Positions 23,950 to 62,797 are shown, numbered from the stretch's first letter. The stretch is 64,000 nucleotides of DNA from Candidula unifasciata (GCA_905116865.2 CAJHNH020004680.1:124001-188000); one strand, 5' to 3'. Numbers and translations are program-made. Notes: generated by a model not told the origin, from the letters alone.

Positions 23950-24333
23950 CTAGAGAACTGTAACTGAAATGAATGAACACTTTAAAAGAAGCAGTCTAGC
24001 AAACAAAGGGATTAAAACACTTGGTAGTCATGCTTTATTTTGTGACTGTCAGTAAACACACGTAGAGATTCACTACATAAGCGGCAGAGCAACAATAGAG
24101 TACAAAATGAGACAAGATTTTCAAATTATCATACATATTTGTCGCTGTAAACAAATTCAATAATCTAATTAGTCTGTATCAGTAACTACTTCTGATCTGG
24201 CAGAATGCTTTGCTTCCTAAAGTATATGTGTTATCTTTTCTTTGGAGTAAACAAGGCAGGATGAAAGAGGCATAATGGAACACATGGTCTCTACAATTCT
24301 GCTCAGACTGTGTGCATTTTACATCACTTAAAG

Positions 24334-24841
24334 CAGTGGTTCTCAATATTTCTAATGCAGCGACCCATTAATACAGTTCCTCATGTTGTGGTGACCTTTT
24401 AAAACAGTTCCTCATGTTGTGGTGACCTTTTAAAACAGTTCCTCATGTTGTGGCGACCTTTTAAAACAGTTCCTCATGATGTAGCGACCCTTTAATACAA
24501 TTCTTCATGTTGTGGCGACCTTTTAATACAGTTCCTCATGTTGTGGCGACCATTTAAAACAGTTTCTCATGTTGTGGCGACCCTTTAATACAATTCTTCA
24601 TGTTGTGGTGACCTTTTAATACAGTTCCTCATGTTGTGGCGACCATTTAAAACAGTTTCTCATGTTGTGGCGACCCTTTAAAACAGTTCCTCATGTTGTG
24701 GGAACCCCTAAACATAAAATTATTTCTGTTACTACTTCATAACTTCAATGAATATGTGTTTTTCAATGGTCTTAGGTGACCCTTGTCAAAGGGTCGTTTG
24801 ACCCAAAGTAGGGGTCATGACCTGCAGATTGAGCACTGCTG
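24334..24841 (+). mobile_element. SPIN-like non-autonomous hAT element with internal repeat growth
   Basis: Termini CAGTGGTTCTCAA and TTGAGCACTGCTG are inverted; flanks ACTTAAAG (24326-24333) and ACTTACAG (24842-24849) match 7 of 8, as expected for hAT 8-bp target duplications. Interior words (cgaccctttaatacagttcc, catgttgtggcgaccttt, ggtcttaggtgaccc) match what I recall of SPIN elements. About eleven tandem 31-bp units expand the left half. Confidence 0.8.
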
Positions 24842-25150
24842 ACTTACAGAAGAGGCTGTCAATTTATAGAAAGAAAAGAAAAATAAAAAACGTTCACTTA
24901 ACAATATAAAATAACAAAAATATACCCCTACACATCCACAAGTTCAAGGCAGAGAGCACAATATTGGAGTTCAAAACTGTCTGAAAGACATGAATAAATA
25001 AAACAAAAACATTTATTTCAATGAGGACACACATATTTAACCCTTTCATCCTAAGAGTCTGAAAAACCCACACTTCTGGCTGGGTACAATTCCCCATAAA
25101 TGTCACTTTTCTGACTCGTCTATAGTGACCTGATAATGAGACAATACCAC

Positions 25151-25161
25151 GGGGTGGGGGT

Positions 25162-25195
<34 letters not shown>

Positions 25196-25221
25196 GGGGG
25201 GGGGGGGGGGGGGGGGGGGGG
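25151..25221. repeat. 71-bp G tract with three T
   Basis: Nearly pure guanine; strong quadruplex potential and likely length error. Confidence 0.95.
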
Positions 25222-25401
25222 TCGTCTTTGAGTTAAATAGGTTACTCATAAGCCTCAGTGTTAGGGGTCATGGTACGAGTCACCGATACGTGTGTTTTTA
25301 GGCCCTGAAAGATGGATTATATTTAATGGTTCACCCTGTTCAGGTTTACTGATTATTCACTACGTGAATTTTTTTTTCTGAAGAAAAAAAGCGATATAAA
25401 T

Positions 25402-25492
25402 AGACAGACAGCTAGCTAGCTAGCTAGCTAGATAGATAGTTAGATAGACAGACAGATAGATAGACAGACAGACAGATAGATAGATAGTTATA
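25402..25492. repeat. (CTAG)/(GATA)/(GACA) microsatellite
   Basis: gctagctagctagctagata then gacagatagataga units. Confidence 0.9.
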
Positions 25493-25599
25493 TTTGTGAC
25501 AAATTCATTAGTGATCTGTGTAAAATTGGATTCCAAACTGGGTCATGTGCTTTGCTTTTTTTTTTTTTATATAGTGTTCCGGGGGCGAAAGGGTTGAGA

Positions 25600-25765
25600 G
25601 TCTGGAATTTCCCGTGTGGGGACAATGCAACTGATGTGCTGCCTCTCTAACAAGCATGTCTCAAGAGGTGACAAATTAGGGGTTTTCCCTTTAAAGTCGC
25701 AGGACACCTGCCTGATGGGCAAGGAATTAACAAACTGCACACAAATAAGCCAGAAAAATAATGAT
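25600..25765 (+). repeat. SINE family A, 5' part
   Basis: ttcccgtgtggggacaatgc to acacaaataagccag; 3' tail lost. Confidence 0.7.
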
Positions 25766-25984
25766 ATAAAATAGAAGTGAAACAAATTAATTGATTCTGA
25801 AATGACTACAATGCAGTTTTCAAATATTAAGTAAACAAATGAAAAAAAAATTGTAATAAACAAAAGAATTCTATAATGTATGAGGCATTTCTGTTGGTAA
25901 GTAAAATCAAGATGAAACTTAAAAGATACATATCTTATAATCATAGAAACCAGTATAATGTAGGTTATCTCATGGATTAAAAAA

Positions 25985-26075
25985 AAGTTTGGTAAATGTT
26001 TGTAGTTTATTAGTAATTGCCTTCGTTGTCCACCATGTTTCTGCTCTATACATCAGTATTGATCTGACATTAATA
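25985..26075 (-). pseudogene. LINE RT fragment
   Basis: Shares atgtttgtagttyat-ataattgc and gctccatayatcagtaytgatctgacatt-like order with 53500-53580, the 'SVLLYGAETW' part of an RT. Lies in the downstream flank or 3' UTR of malic enzyme. Confidence 0.5.
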
Positions 26076-26366
26076 GATATTATATGTCTCAATTACAAGT
26101 TTAAAAGGGTTAAATAGGTGTGTGTAATCCTTACAACACAATAACAACTACAACTGTGTATAATAATTGTGACTGTCATGGGCCCAGAATTTGTTTATGA
26201 ATGATTGTCTTCAAATGAAATTTCCCAGAAAGGAAACACAACCTTCTCGGCAGTCTGGTAGTTAGACAAATAGCCTCTGGTATTTAGATTAAAAAAACCT
26301 CAGAGACTGCTCTACTGCATAACAGATCTGGTCTTTTCAATTATATTTGTAACAAACATCTATGTT

Positions 26367-26415
<49 letters not shown>
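26367..26415. repeat. (TA)n(CA)n
   Basis: Simple repeat about 210 bp downstream of the malic enzyme stop. Confidence 0.9.
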
Positions 26416-26417
<2 letters not shown>

Positions 26418-26627
26418 TGTTTCTTTAGTGATCACAAACAGATTATAGTTATACTACAAAGTTCTATAAAAAAAATACAAAATATGTCTTGCATCTAACA
26501 AATTATTAAAGTGAGTGAAAAACATCTGTTTAAAATAAAAAGGCTAGGTATGTGATATATAACTTTTTTTTTCTAATACGTTGATGCACGTATAAAGAAA
26601 GCCAAAACTACTGCAGTAATCATTTTT

Positions 26628-53962
<27,335 letters not shown>

Positions 53963-53994
53963 CTGGGGAAAAAGAGCTCAGTTGAGTTGAGTTA

Positions 53995-54175
53995 AGAATT
54001 GATATCACACCACTTGGGGCATTCCCATATGCACTCCGTCCCCATCCTCAAGCAGCCAGCGCAGAGTTCCAATACTAATGGTGCCAGTCATAGTCTGGTT
54101 GTATGTCCGTTTTGCCTTTCCTCTGAGTGTAGTGTGCCGGCTGAACCCTGTGGTCCCACCCAAAGAAGAAGAAGA
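53995..54175 (-). pseudogene. Family R LINE 3' end
   Basis: Minus strand reads GFSRHTTLRGKAKRTYNQTM, then GTISIGTLRWLLEDGDG. Near-identical peptide to 49505-49800. Starts 33 bases upstream of the malic enzyme exon acceptor. Confidence 0.7.
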
Positions 54176-55559
54176 GCAAACAGAACAGTCACGTAACGAG
54201 TCTACCTGCTTTTTGTTTTCTTCCATCTCATCTCCTCTTCCTTCTTCTGTCTTAGTCTTAGACAAGTGTTTTAACTTCAATGCAATCAGGTCACCCTATA
54301 CTTGTTCCGTTCCTCTCCAGGTGACAATCGAATGAAATGTCCCTCACTGCGCCATTTGAAAAACTGGTGAACAAACAATTAGTGCCAGCACAATCCAGGA
54401 ATATGCATGCAGTAAATGCATATGGCAGTTGCCAGAGGTTGCCATAGCTAACAGTTGTCACCAGAAATGCAGTTTGTCATCCTCTTTCCTTTCCTTCTAC
54501 TCGTCTTCACCCTTTTTTTCATCTTACTACTCCTCCTCTTCTTCTTGTGTATCCCCCTAAAGAGTGAATATACTCAACAACTTACAATCCCTGATTTTTC
54601 TCCCACATTTTCCCCAGATCTATGTTTTATATGATGTCTTGGGTTCAAATTCTGAAATCTGGGTTTTAAAAAAAATATCTTAAATGTGGATAAATGTTTC
54701 GTTTTTTAATTATAAAATTTTTACTTTTTAACAATCTGATTTTTTTTTTTTTTAAATATAATTTTGTTCTTTGTCCATCTATTGCTGGTTTTTTTTTTTT
54801 TTTTTTTTTTAGCTCAGCTGGGTTTTTCAAAAAATCCCAATGACAGTCCTGGTCGGGACAGGGCAGGGTGTACGAGCTACCATATTGGCTGCTTGCCGTT
54901 TCAGGTTTCAACAAGCACAACGCAGCAGGTATGACAGGAATATATTAAAATAATCAACATTCACAGACGTGTCACAAAACTGGTAAAGCAACAGATAAAT
55001 ATAGCCAAAAACTGTCTCAGTCAAAAATAGATTTTACCATTATTTGATTTATTTTGTATGTGTCACTTTAGAGTAGAGCTGATGCTACGTTCAATGAGAC
55101 GGAATGTGAATAACCCAAGGCTGGGGTACGCATGACTGCCTTTTTGTGAAAATAAACTTTTTCGTTCGCCTGAAATAAATTGTAAATTTCAGCTATTTTG
55201 TCTCGCATAAATTTCACTGTAGTTTTTAGTTCATTCAGTCGTACGTAGAATGTACTTTTCCACCTGTCTTTCCAACTGTTGTTCTTTCAAGCTACAAGGT
55301 TTGTCTCAATGTGTTTGTTATATGCGGTGCAGTCTTACGGATTCTGCTGTCTGGGGCGACAAGCCTCATGCGCACATGACACAACTTATAATCAGTGTTA
55401 TGTCGCTTTGGTAACCATGCCTGTTCGTCGGCTTGAGTCTCATGTACTGTCCATTATTTCTGACATAGAAGTGTCATGAAGCCATGCCAGAATGTTCTAA
55501 ATCTCTTTTGTTCTCCCACAATCGCACTTCCATTGTGTCGTTACTGCTGTCACGAGGTA

Positions 55560-55925
55560 CTGTAGTTTTCCATTCCTCAAGACACGCCTGTGGTTTTCCA
55601 CTCCTCAAGATATGCTGTAGTTTTCTACTCCTCAGACATTCTGTAGGTTTCCACTCTTCAAACATTCTGTAGTTTTCCACTCTTCAAACATTCTGTAGTT
55701 TTTCACTCCTCAAGACATGCTGTAGTTTTCCACTCCTCAAACATTCTGTAGTTTTCCACTCCTCAAACATTCTGCAGTTTTCCACTCCTCAAACATTCTG
55801 TAGTTTTCCACTCCTCAAACATTCTGTAGTTTTCCACTCCTCAAACATTCAGTAGTTTTCCACTCCTCAAACATTCTGTAGTTTTCCACTCCTCAAACAT
55901 TCGGTAGTTTTCCACTCCTCAAGCA
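55560..55925. repeat. 26-bp minisatellite
   Basis: Unit acattctgtagttttccact-cctcaa, about 14 copies. Confidence 0.95.
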
Positions 55926-56049
55926 TTATGACAAAAGAAAAATATTTACTCATTATATAATTCGCCTGTTTGCTACATGGTTGAAAATTTCCTGAAGGTA
56001 TTGCGCTGTTTTAGATCAAGAAAGCCGCAGTATCTGCATATCTTTTGTC

Positions 56050-56248
56050 GTGGCCCGACTCTCTAGCGTAGTTGGCTAAACCAGATTGCGCGGAGACGGG
56101 TGACGAACTCCTTGTGGTGGTCCGGGCCACATTTTTCTCCCAGATTTTTACGGTATTTACATGGAATACGGCCGAAAGGTTGCGATATCCATAATACCGA
56201 GCCTAAGGTTTAAAAACTCATGGCTTCTGGATACTAAAACAAACAAAC
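56050..56248 (+). repeat. SINE family C
   Basis: cgactctctagcgtagttgg to aactcatggcttctggatac. Confidence 0.85.
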
Positions 56249-56309
56249 AATCTTTTGTCGTGCATTGATTTTCCACCAATGGTTATCATACCTGGTCTCC
56301 TCACTATCC

Positions 56310-56505
56310 GAGTAAAAGGACCCTTTTCCCACGTCAGCAGGCGTATTTGGGCATACAGGGCTAGACCTATAGTTTATAGATCAATCGGTACTCAGTGGGT
56401 GATATGGTCTACATCACGCCGGCCGCCTCTACTTCCCATGACTTAACGTGATACCCATTTCAGACTGTGTCGACCTGGTAGCTGTAATGGGGGATATTTT
56501 CACCC
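56310..56505 (-). repeat. SINE family B, head lost
   Basis: aaaaggacccttttcccacg to tgtgtcgacctggtagctgt. Confidence 0.8.
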
Positions 56506-56744
56506 TGATTGGGAAGGTTGGTGCGGGGGAGGGGGGGGGGAGGCCCAAGCTAACAGTAATACCGAGAGAAGCCAGATACTCGGATTAACCGAGGTTTTCA
56601 AGATAATTAGCCTTATATAACACCTGCAGCAATGTGCGTACATAATTTACTAGTAGTAAAATGCTATTTAATAGTAGTATTATACGACTCTTTAAAAACA
56701 TTTCTCTGCAAAAAGAACTTATTTTTACATGTTACATGATCGAC

Positions 56745-57260
56745 GTCTGTAGCTTGGCTGGTTACGAAATCGGATGGTAATTCCAAAATAGCCGGTTAGA
56801 TTCAGCTGCCGATGATTTGGCAGCTGGCCGCTTTACGTTGACATCGACAATGTTCAGCAGCGTCAACCATTCAGTAAGCAAGGTGGACCTGTTCACGTTT
56901 CCCGGCCCATTTATACACTTTCTCTGTCTGATCTAAGAAGGGTGTCACGTTGTACTGCTTTCTTCGAAGAGATTCTCTCATCTAACCTAGGCTCAGGGCA
57001 GTTTGGGTTAGTGCCAGTTCTACATGTCCTGAGGTCGTTAAAATCGGTGTCGTCGTGTAGTATAAAACACGCGATATCGGCACTGGTTGGCAAGACAACG
57101 TGACACCCCTCCACGCAGAAGATTCTAAGAAAGTATGAATGCAATGTCAGCCAGTATGTAGATGGGCCAGTAAACGTGAAATGGACCACAAGGGTAACTA
57201 ATGGCCGCAAATTTCATTGTTAGACCACAAAGAGCCAACAAATGCTGAGGTTCGGTAAAG
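56745..57260 (+). repeat. SINE family D split by MITE F copy 2
   Basis: Head tgtagcttggctggttacga and tagattcagctgccg before the MITE; accacaaagagccaacaaat after it, matching the family D tail order. Confidence 0.6.
56884..57189. mobile_element. MITE family F copy 2, inserted in a SINE
   Basis: Ends GTGGACCTGTTCACGTTT and the reverse complement of GTGGTCCATTTCACGTTT, flanked by AAG on both sides (possible 3-bp target duplication). It splits a family D SINE (56745-56883 and 57190-57260). Confidence 0.7.
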
Positions 57261-57624
57261 ACACGTCCATCTTTAGACTATAAAGTATATTCCAGTTTTT
57301 TTTTTTTTTTTTTTTCTACACGTTATTGATGTTTATGTTATGTTGACTGTAGCAAAAACATTTTTCTTTTCTGTAAGAGCCTTTATTTATATATTTTAAT
57401 AGCACACTTATTTACCTTCAAAATGACACAAAATTCGATAAAACGGGAATCCCCGTTGGGCTTTAAGGACTATTTATAGCTACAGAAGGGCGTGGGTAAA
57501 GATATCCTGTACAGGATATGCAAGTAAGACGGTCACGTTTTGTTATCTTATGTTATCATGATATACGTCACGGTACACTGAGAATTCGCATGTGTGCTCC
57601 AGCCGTAAATATATACCAAGTAAA

Positions 57625-57765
57625 CTTTCTGGAAGGTAAAGGCGACCTGTGTGATATTGCCAACACCCCTCCACCGAGTGCACACTGATGTATAAAATAT
57701 AGGCCTCGTCCTTTATGCTCAATACGCCTGAAGGGCGCTAAAAATGGGCCGCTACTTTACTTTAT
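57625..57765 (+). repeat. SINE family B tail half
   Basis: gtaaaggcgacctgtgtgat to acgcctgaagggcgctaaaa. Confidence 0.7.
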
Positions 57766-57769
57766 TTAA

Positions 57770-58125
57770 ACGGAAGTGAATCATGGACAGTTGGTCGATT
57801 AGTGACACACTATGTGGCAATTTTGGAAAATGTGGTTTTATAGACGAATGATGAGAATACCCAAAACAGATGAAAAGAGTAACGAAGAGTTCTTGAAAGA
57901 AACTGACTCACGAAGAGAACGGATTGCACACGTCAGCAGGAGGCAATCTACTTCTTTCGTAATGCCACGAGAAGGAGAGAACTGGATTGCATTGTGACGG
58001 TGGTAAAGTTGGAAAGGAAAAGAGGCAAAAGGAGTCCGAGAGAGAAAATGATATACAGTTTCGCATCATGGCATGGAGGATCATTTGTGTTCGAACTGAC
58101 CGAAAGTAAACGAGACAAAAGGTTG
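57770..58125 (+). pseudogene. LINE RT C-terminal tail
   Basis: Plus strand MWFYRRMMRIPKTDEKSNEE, FLKETDSRRERIAHVSRRQS and then, frame-shifted, KRGKRSPREKMIYSFASWHG: the classic thumb/tail of CR1/RTE-like LINEs. Confidence 0.8.
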
Positions 58126-58134
58126 AATGAATGA

Positions 58135-58225
58135 ATGGATCAAGAGTTTTGAGATCCCTGCACTCGGGACATTCCCACATGTGCTCCGCCCTCTTCTTCA
58201 GAAGCCAACGAGTCTCATGTTAATA
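58135..58225 (-). pseudogene. Family R LINE 3' tail fragment
   Basis: cactcgggacattcccacat and gtgctccgccctcttcttca match the conserved end. It immediately follows a LINE RT tail of opposite orientation. Confidence 0.55.
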
Positions 58226-58809
58226 CTTCATGACAATCAACGCACACGACATGCACTATAAGAAGATTATTTAATCTGCAAGCGCAAAGACCACCAGCGT
58301 TTTTGAGTAAACAAACATTAATTCAACTCTGGGACTCGTTATTCGTGAGCATAGAATAAATGCTGTTAAACACTTGACTGTTTCAACAGGTGAAGCCAGA
58401 GTGTCAATACTAATGATCGCATCACCTGTTTTAATGCTAGATGCATTAAGGTTCAGTGACGGGCGTTAATGGCAGGCAGCTGCAATTACACGGCTCTTCA
58501 ACTCGAGCTTGTCCGTATACATAATGGTTGTGGAAATGTAGACAATAGGTGGTTTTACAGACAGACGTACTGATGCACATACAAAAATAAACACAGTGAA
58601 CTAGCGGATGAAAAGGCAAACATACTGGCAGATAAACAGGATGATTAGTTTATCGATTAAGACAATCAACAAGATAGCCTTAAGAATATAAAGCATTTCA
58701 CGCATTGATAGTAACAGCCAATGTCAATGAGCACGCTGAAGAAGATATAAACTAGCAAACTGCGTCTACAATCGGCTGACAGCAAGCACCCAGAAGCACG
58801 CCTCAACAA

Positions 58810-58985
58810 CAACAAAAAAAAACACCAACTTGGCTGTATACACCAGGATACGCCGAGGTGACAGGAAATAAAAGAGCCGACAGAACGGCCGTCAACACTG
58901 GGGAAAGAAGTACAGACAGGACAAGCAAATGCCTTCTTCACTGGAAATATGCCTCAAAGAAAGAAGATATGCTCACTGAACTTCT
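58810..58985 (+). pseudogene. Family R LINE RNase H fragment
   Basis: Plus strand WLYTPGYAEVTGNKRADRTA is the RNase H HxGxxGNERAD motif with Tyr replacing the His; the rest is decayed. Confidence 0.55.
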
Positions 58986-59539
58986 CCTACTGTGTACGAT
59001 GAGCCTGTAGACATGCAGACGGCTGCTGCACCAGAGGACGGAGCACGAATGGGTTGGACGGCTGTGCCAGTCGATACGGACCCCAAAAATTAACAAGTAA
59101 CAAAAAGACAGCCTGACTGTCTAGCTAGTTTATGTATGCATAAAGTGACCGACCAAGCGACCGGTCGGGAAGCAGATACACAGACAGACTCACCGACAGG
59201 CAGATCGCTAGATATATACAGATTGACAAACAAACAGACTGACAGCCAAACAGAACTTATCCAACTATATAAAATACACACAGACATTATAACATGATAT
59301 AGCCATGTCAGCGAAACGTCTCAAGCCTGCACGGTGTACAGTATATCTGTGTATACAAATATCGTTTTACATCCAAACCAGGTCGACCGAATACAAGTGC
59401 AGCACTTGAACACACACACTATGACCTGGGTGGTTTGGTTGAACTCCCCTCCCCCCTCCCTCGTGTAACTAGAATACTGTACTTCTCAGCAATAACCGGT
59501 AAGTTTCGGATTGTTTCATCAGGCTCATCACTACAATAT

Positions 59540-59815
59540 GACTATTTAGATCCAAAATCTAGATGTGATGTGGCCCTTTGGGAGCGAGCAAACAGTGCAG
59601 AGGCACAGATAGATCAGTACGGTATGAGGACAATGGCGCTGCGAGGAGTTACCAGGGAGTCTGGCCGACGCTCAACACTTGAGGGGAGGCAAGACGGGTA
59701 TAAAATCAGAGAGTTACTTATACCATCGGAATTGGAACTCTTCGTTCGCTGCTGAAGATGGGGACGGAGCGCTTACGGAAGAGTCTAGAGTGCTATAATG
59801 TCGATTTTTAATTCC
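59540..59815 (+). pseudogene. Family R LINE 3' end
   Basis: Plus strand: DQYGMRTMALRGVTRESGRR, STLEGRQDGYKIRELLIPSE, then tgctgaagatggggacggag, the nucleotide tail common to the family. Confidence 0.6.
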
Positions 59816-59854
59816 ACATTCAACATTTAGCTGGATCGGAAGTTCTGAGTTATC

Positions 59855-59856
<2 letters not shown>

Positions 59857-59920
<64 letters not shown>
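59857..59920. repeat. (AT)n array
   Basis: Just 5' of SINE C. Confidence 0.95.
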
Positions 59921-59922
<2 letters not shown>

Positions 59923-59929
59923 GCCGCCC

Positions 59930-60134
59930 GGCTCTCTAGCGAAGTTGGTTAAACCTGACTTTCGCGGCGGCCGGGTGACGAACTCCTTGTGGTCCGGGTT
60001 CACTCCCGGGGGTAGGCAGAAAAGCCACATTTCTCCAGATTAACGGTACCTATAATGGAATCAATGCCGAAGGGTTGCGATATCCATAGTACCGAGCCAA
60101 AGGGTTTACAACTCATGGTTTCTGGATACGTTAA

Positions 60135-60135
<1 letters not shown>
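59930..60135 (+). repeat. SINE family C between two AT arrays
   Basis: cccggctctctagcgaagtt to caactcatggtttctggata. Confidence 0.9.

Positions 60136-60188
<53 letters not shown>
60135..60188. repeat. (AT)n array
   Basis: Just 3' of SINE C; one phase slip. Confidence 0.95.
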
Positions 60189-60189
<1 letters not shown>

Positions 60190-60249
60190 CACACACATAA
60201 AGTCAAGGGCAATTGTCCACGCGCATAGGAATATTGGATGTATAGTGCT

Positions 60250-60545
60250 AGATATCCCCCGTGTGGGTTCCGGGGCCCCATTGTGGGAGAAAACAAGAAT
60301 AGACCCACTGCCTCCCAAAAAGCATGTCGTAAGAGTCGACTAATTGGGGATCTTCCTTTGAAGTCGGAGTGCATCTGCCGGAGAGGCAAGGAACCAACAG
60401 TCTGTATTCAAGAGAATGAGATCTGTAAAATTGATGCACACGCAACACTCAGGTTCTGGAGCAGGACTGCAGTTCAGTAGTGGACGAGCAACCAGAACCT
60501 TCCGCCAGAGTTTACAGCTGGTGAACGCGAAGAAGAAGAAGTGCT
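60250..60545 (+). repeat. SINE family A, well preserved
   Basis: cccccgtgtgggttccgggg to gtgaacgcgaagaagaagaa. Best reference copy in the window. Confidence 0.9.
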
Positions 60546-60559
60546 AGATATGCAACACA

Positions 60560-60745
60560 TATGTGTAATTATGCAAGAAAGCCCATGCTCTAATTGTGAA
60601 AGACTTTTCCCAACGCTGGCGGGTCTTGATAGTCACCCTCGCCATCGCCATGGGCCGCGAGTCCCATCCCTCCTCATAGCACAATACAACACTATCGTCT
60701 GGAGAGACGGAAAGGTGCCAACAGTGCTAAACCAATAATTTTTAG
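60560..60745 (+). pseudogene. LINE 3' end with C2H2 zinc finger
   Basis: Plus strand SPCSNCERLFPTLAGLDSHP RHRH: Cys-x2-Cys-x12-His-x4-His finger, as found at the C-terminus of many LINE polyproteins; followed by a stop-rich tail. It sits between two family A SINEs. Confidence 0.45.
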
Positions 60746-60870
60746 ACGAATCGCTACTCGGTGGGGGGGGGGGGGGGTGTAGTCAACATCATACCAGTCG
60801 CCTTTACTTCCCAAGACTTTATCTGGTACCAATTTCAGGCTAGACAAGCAAGCCAAGACCACTTCTGAGA
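60738..60870 (-). repeat. SINE family B body fragment with G run
   Basis: tagacgaatcgctactcggt, 14-G run, then cgcctttacttcccaagact and ctggtaccaatttcaggcta. Confidence 0.7.
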
Positions 60871-60889
60871 AGCTTTTTTTTTAAAGCCC

Positions 60890-61175
60890 CTCCCCGTGTG
60901 GGTTCCGGGGCCCTGTTATAGGGAAAACAAAAACAGACCCACTGCCTACCCAAAAGCATGTCGTAAGAGTCGACTGATTGGGAGCTTCCTTCAAAGTCGA
61001 AGTGCATCTGCCTGTAAGGCAAGAAACCAACAGTCTGTATACAAATTAGTAAGATCTGTCAAACGGATGCACACGCAACACTCAACTTCTGGAACAGGAC
61101 TGCAGTCTCGAAGTGGACGAACAACCAAAACTTTCCGCCAGAGTTTACAGCTGGTAAACGCGAAGAAGAAGAACA
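60890..61175 (+). repeat. SINE family A whose GAA tail became a long array
   Basis: cccgtgtgggttccggggcc to ggtaaacgcgaagaagaag, continuing without a break into the GAA/GAAC array. Confidence 0.9.
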
Positions 61176-61619
61176 AGAACAAGAACAACAAGAAAAGGAA
61201 GAAAAAGAACAACAACAACAACAACAACAAGGAATGAAAAGAAGAAGGAGGAGGAAGAAGAAGGAGGAGGAAGAAGAAAAAGGAGGAAGAAGAAGGAGAA
61301 GAAGAAGAAGAAGAAGAAGAAGAAGAAAGAAGAAGAAGAAGAAGAAGAAGAAGAGAAGAAGAAGAAGAAGAAGAAGAAGAAGAAGAAGAAGAAGAAGAAG
61401 AAGAAGAAGAAGAAGAAAAGAAGGAGAAGAAGAAGAAGAAGAAGAAGAAGAAGAAGAAGAAGAAGAAGAAGAAGAAGAAGAAGAAGAAGAAGAAGAAGAA
61501 GAAGAAGAAGAAGAAGAAGAAGAAGAAGAAGAAGAAGAAGAAGAAGAAGAAGAAGAAAAGGAAGAAGAAGAAGAAGAAGAAGAAGAAGAAGAAGAAGAAG
61601 AAGAAGAAGAAGAAGAAGA
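61160..61619. repeat. (GAA)n array, 460 bp
   Basis: Starts in the SINE A tail with GAAGAAGAAC units, then GGA/GAA mix, then nearly pure GAA from about 61290. Gives false poly-Glu and poly-Leu frames. Confidence 0.97.
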
Positions 61620-61687
61620 TCTAAAGCCCCATCGTTCCTATGCTTTTGCACAATTTAGAAGAAGAAAAAACATGACAAAGACTGGGT

Positions 61688-61960
61688 AGGCGCCGAGGTT
61701 TAGTGGCTAGACGTTCGCCTGCGGATCGGAAGGTCCTGGTCCTGCCCTAACAGAGCAGGACTTTTTTTTTGTAATGACCTTGGCTGCCAGGTCGACCCAG
61801 CATTGAATGGGTACCAGGTATAGCCATGGGAAGTAAAGACTGCCGGTGTGAGGTTGACCAAATAAACCACCATGTGGCGATTGGTCTTAAAAATAAGAGG
61901 TCTAGCCCTATTTGCCCAGTACGCCCGAAGGCGTGGAAAAGCGTTATTTACCTTTTGTTT
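61688..61960 (+). repeat. SINE family B, full
   Basis: ggcgccgaggtttagtggct head to acgcccgaaggcgtggaaaa tail, beside the GAA array. Confidence 0.9.
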
Positions 61961-62049
61961 TTCCAAACATCACAAAGACTACACAGCGACACAAAACTGG
62001 CAACAGTTAAATGTATGTGAATGTGAAAGGTAATATAATACTATTGTAA

Positions 62050-62225
62050 AGTTGCGTATCATTTACAGGACATTGCAGAACTAACCCTAGCATTCTTTGG
62101 CTGTTGTGGTTTTTATAGGCAAATTCACGTCCATTGCTTCTGGATACCACTGTCGAAACCAACGCAAGGTCCGCAGCTGGGTTCGAACCCGGCATCTGAT
62201 ATTACGAAGCCCACAGACAATGTAA
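62050..62225 (-). repeat. SINE family D
   Basis: tttacaggacattgcagaac to gctgggttcgaacccggcat, the antisense of family D. Confidence 0.75.
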
Positions 62226-62249
62226 CATCACCGCATTTAAAAAAAAAAA

Positions 62250-62495
62250 AAGTAAAAGACCCTTTTCCACGCCTTTAGGCGTTTAGGGCATATAGGGCTT
62301 GACCTATTTTTAAAGACCACTCGGCACAAGATGGGTGATGTGGTCAGCATCACGCCGGCCGCCTCTACTTCCCGGGACTGCACCCGGTACCCACTCAAGG
62401 CTAGGTCGACCTGGGAGCCAAGGTCATTTTTGAAAAAAGTCCGGCTCTGCCAGGGAGCGAACCCACGACCTTCCGATCCGCGGCGAGCGTCTTCA
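62250..62495 (-). repeat. SINE family B, full
   Basis: gtaaaagacccttttccacg to ccgcggcgagcgtcttc. Confidence 0.9.
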
Positions 62496-62797
62496 TCGCA
62501 TTAATGTTCCATAAATATGTTTTACCAAACGGTCACAACGTTACAACAAAGCTGGACTGACACGTTTCAGATGACGTCATTCGTCTGAGGCCGCGGCTAA
62601 CTTGACCCGAGGTTAGGGAGATAATGACGTACAAAATGATGTTGAACTCTTGGGGCATGACAAAATCAACAAGCAAGCCTGGCCAGGAATTTGTGAAGTT
62701 CATTTTGCTACGGTTGGTCGCGGATACTCTTGAAACCTGTGAGTTCTAGGGGATGGAGTCGCCTAGCGCAGAAAAGAACTAGCGTAACGTAAATAAT

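Noticed and set aside
54800..54900. Possible upstream malic enzyme exon (YTLPCPDQD on minus, thought of as YTPTVG)
   Set aside because: Only the first two residues agree; no acceptor/donor pair or the following GLACQ motif.
61145..61689. Long poly-Leu/Phe (minus) and poly-Glu/Arg (plus) open frames
   Set aside because: Pure products of the GAA array; no codon variation or flanking gene structure.
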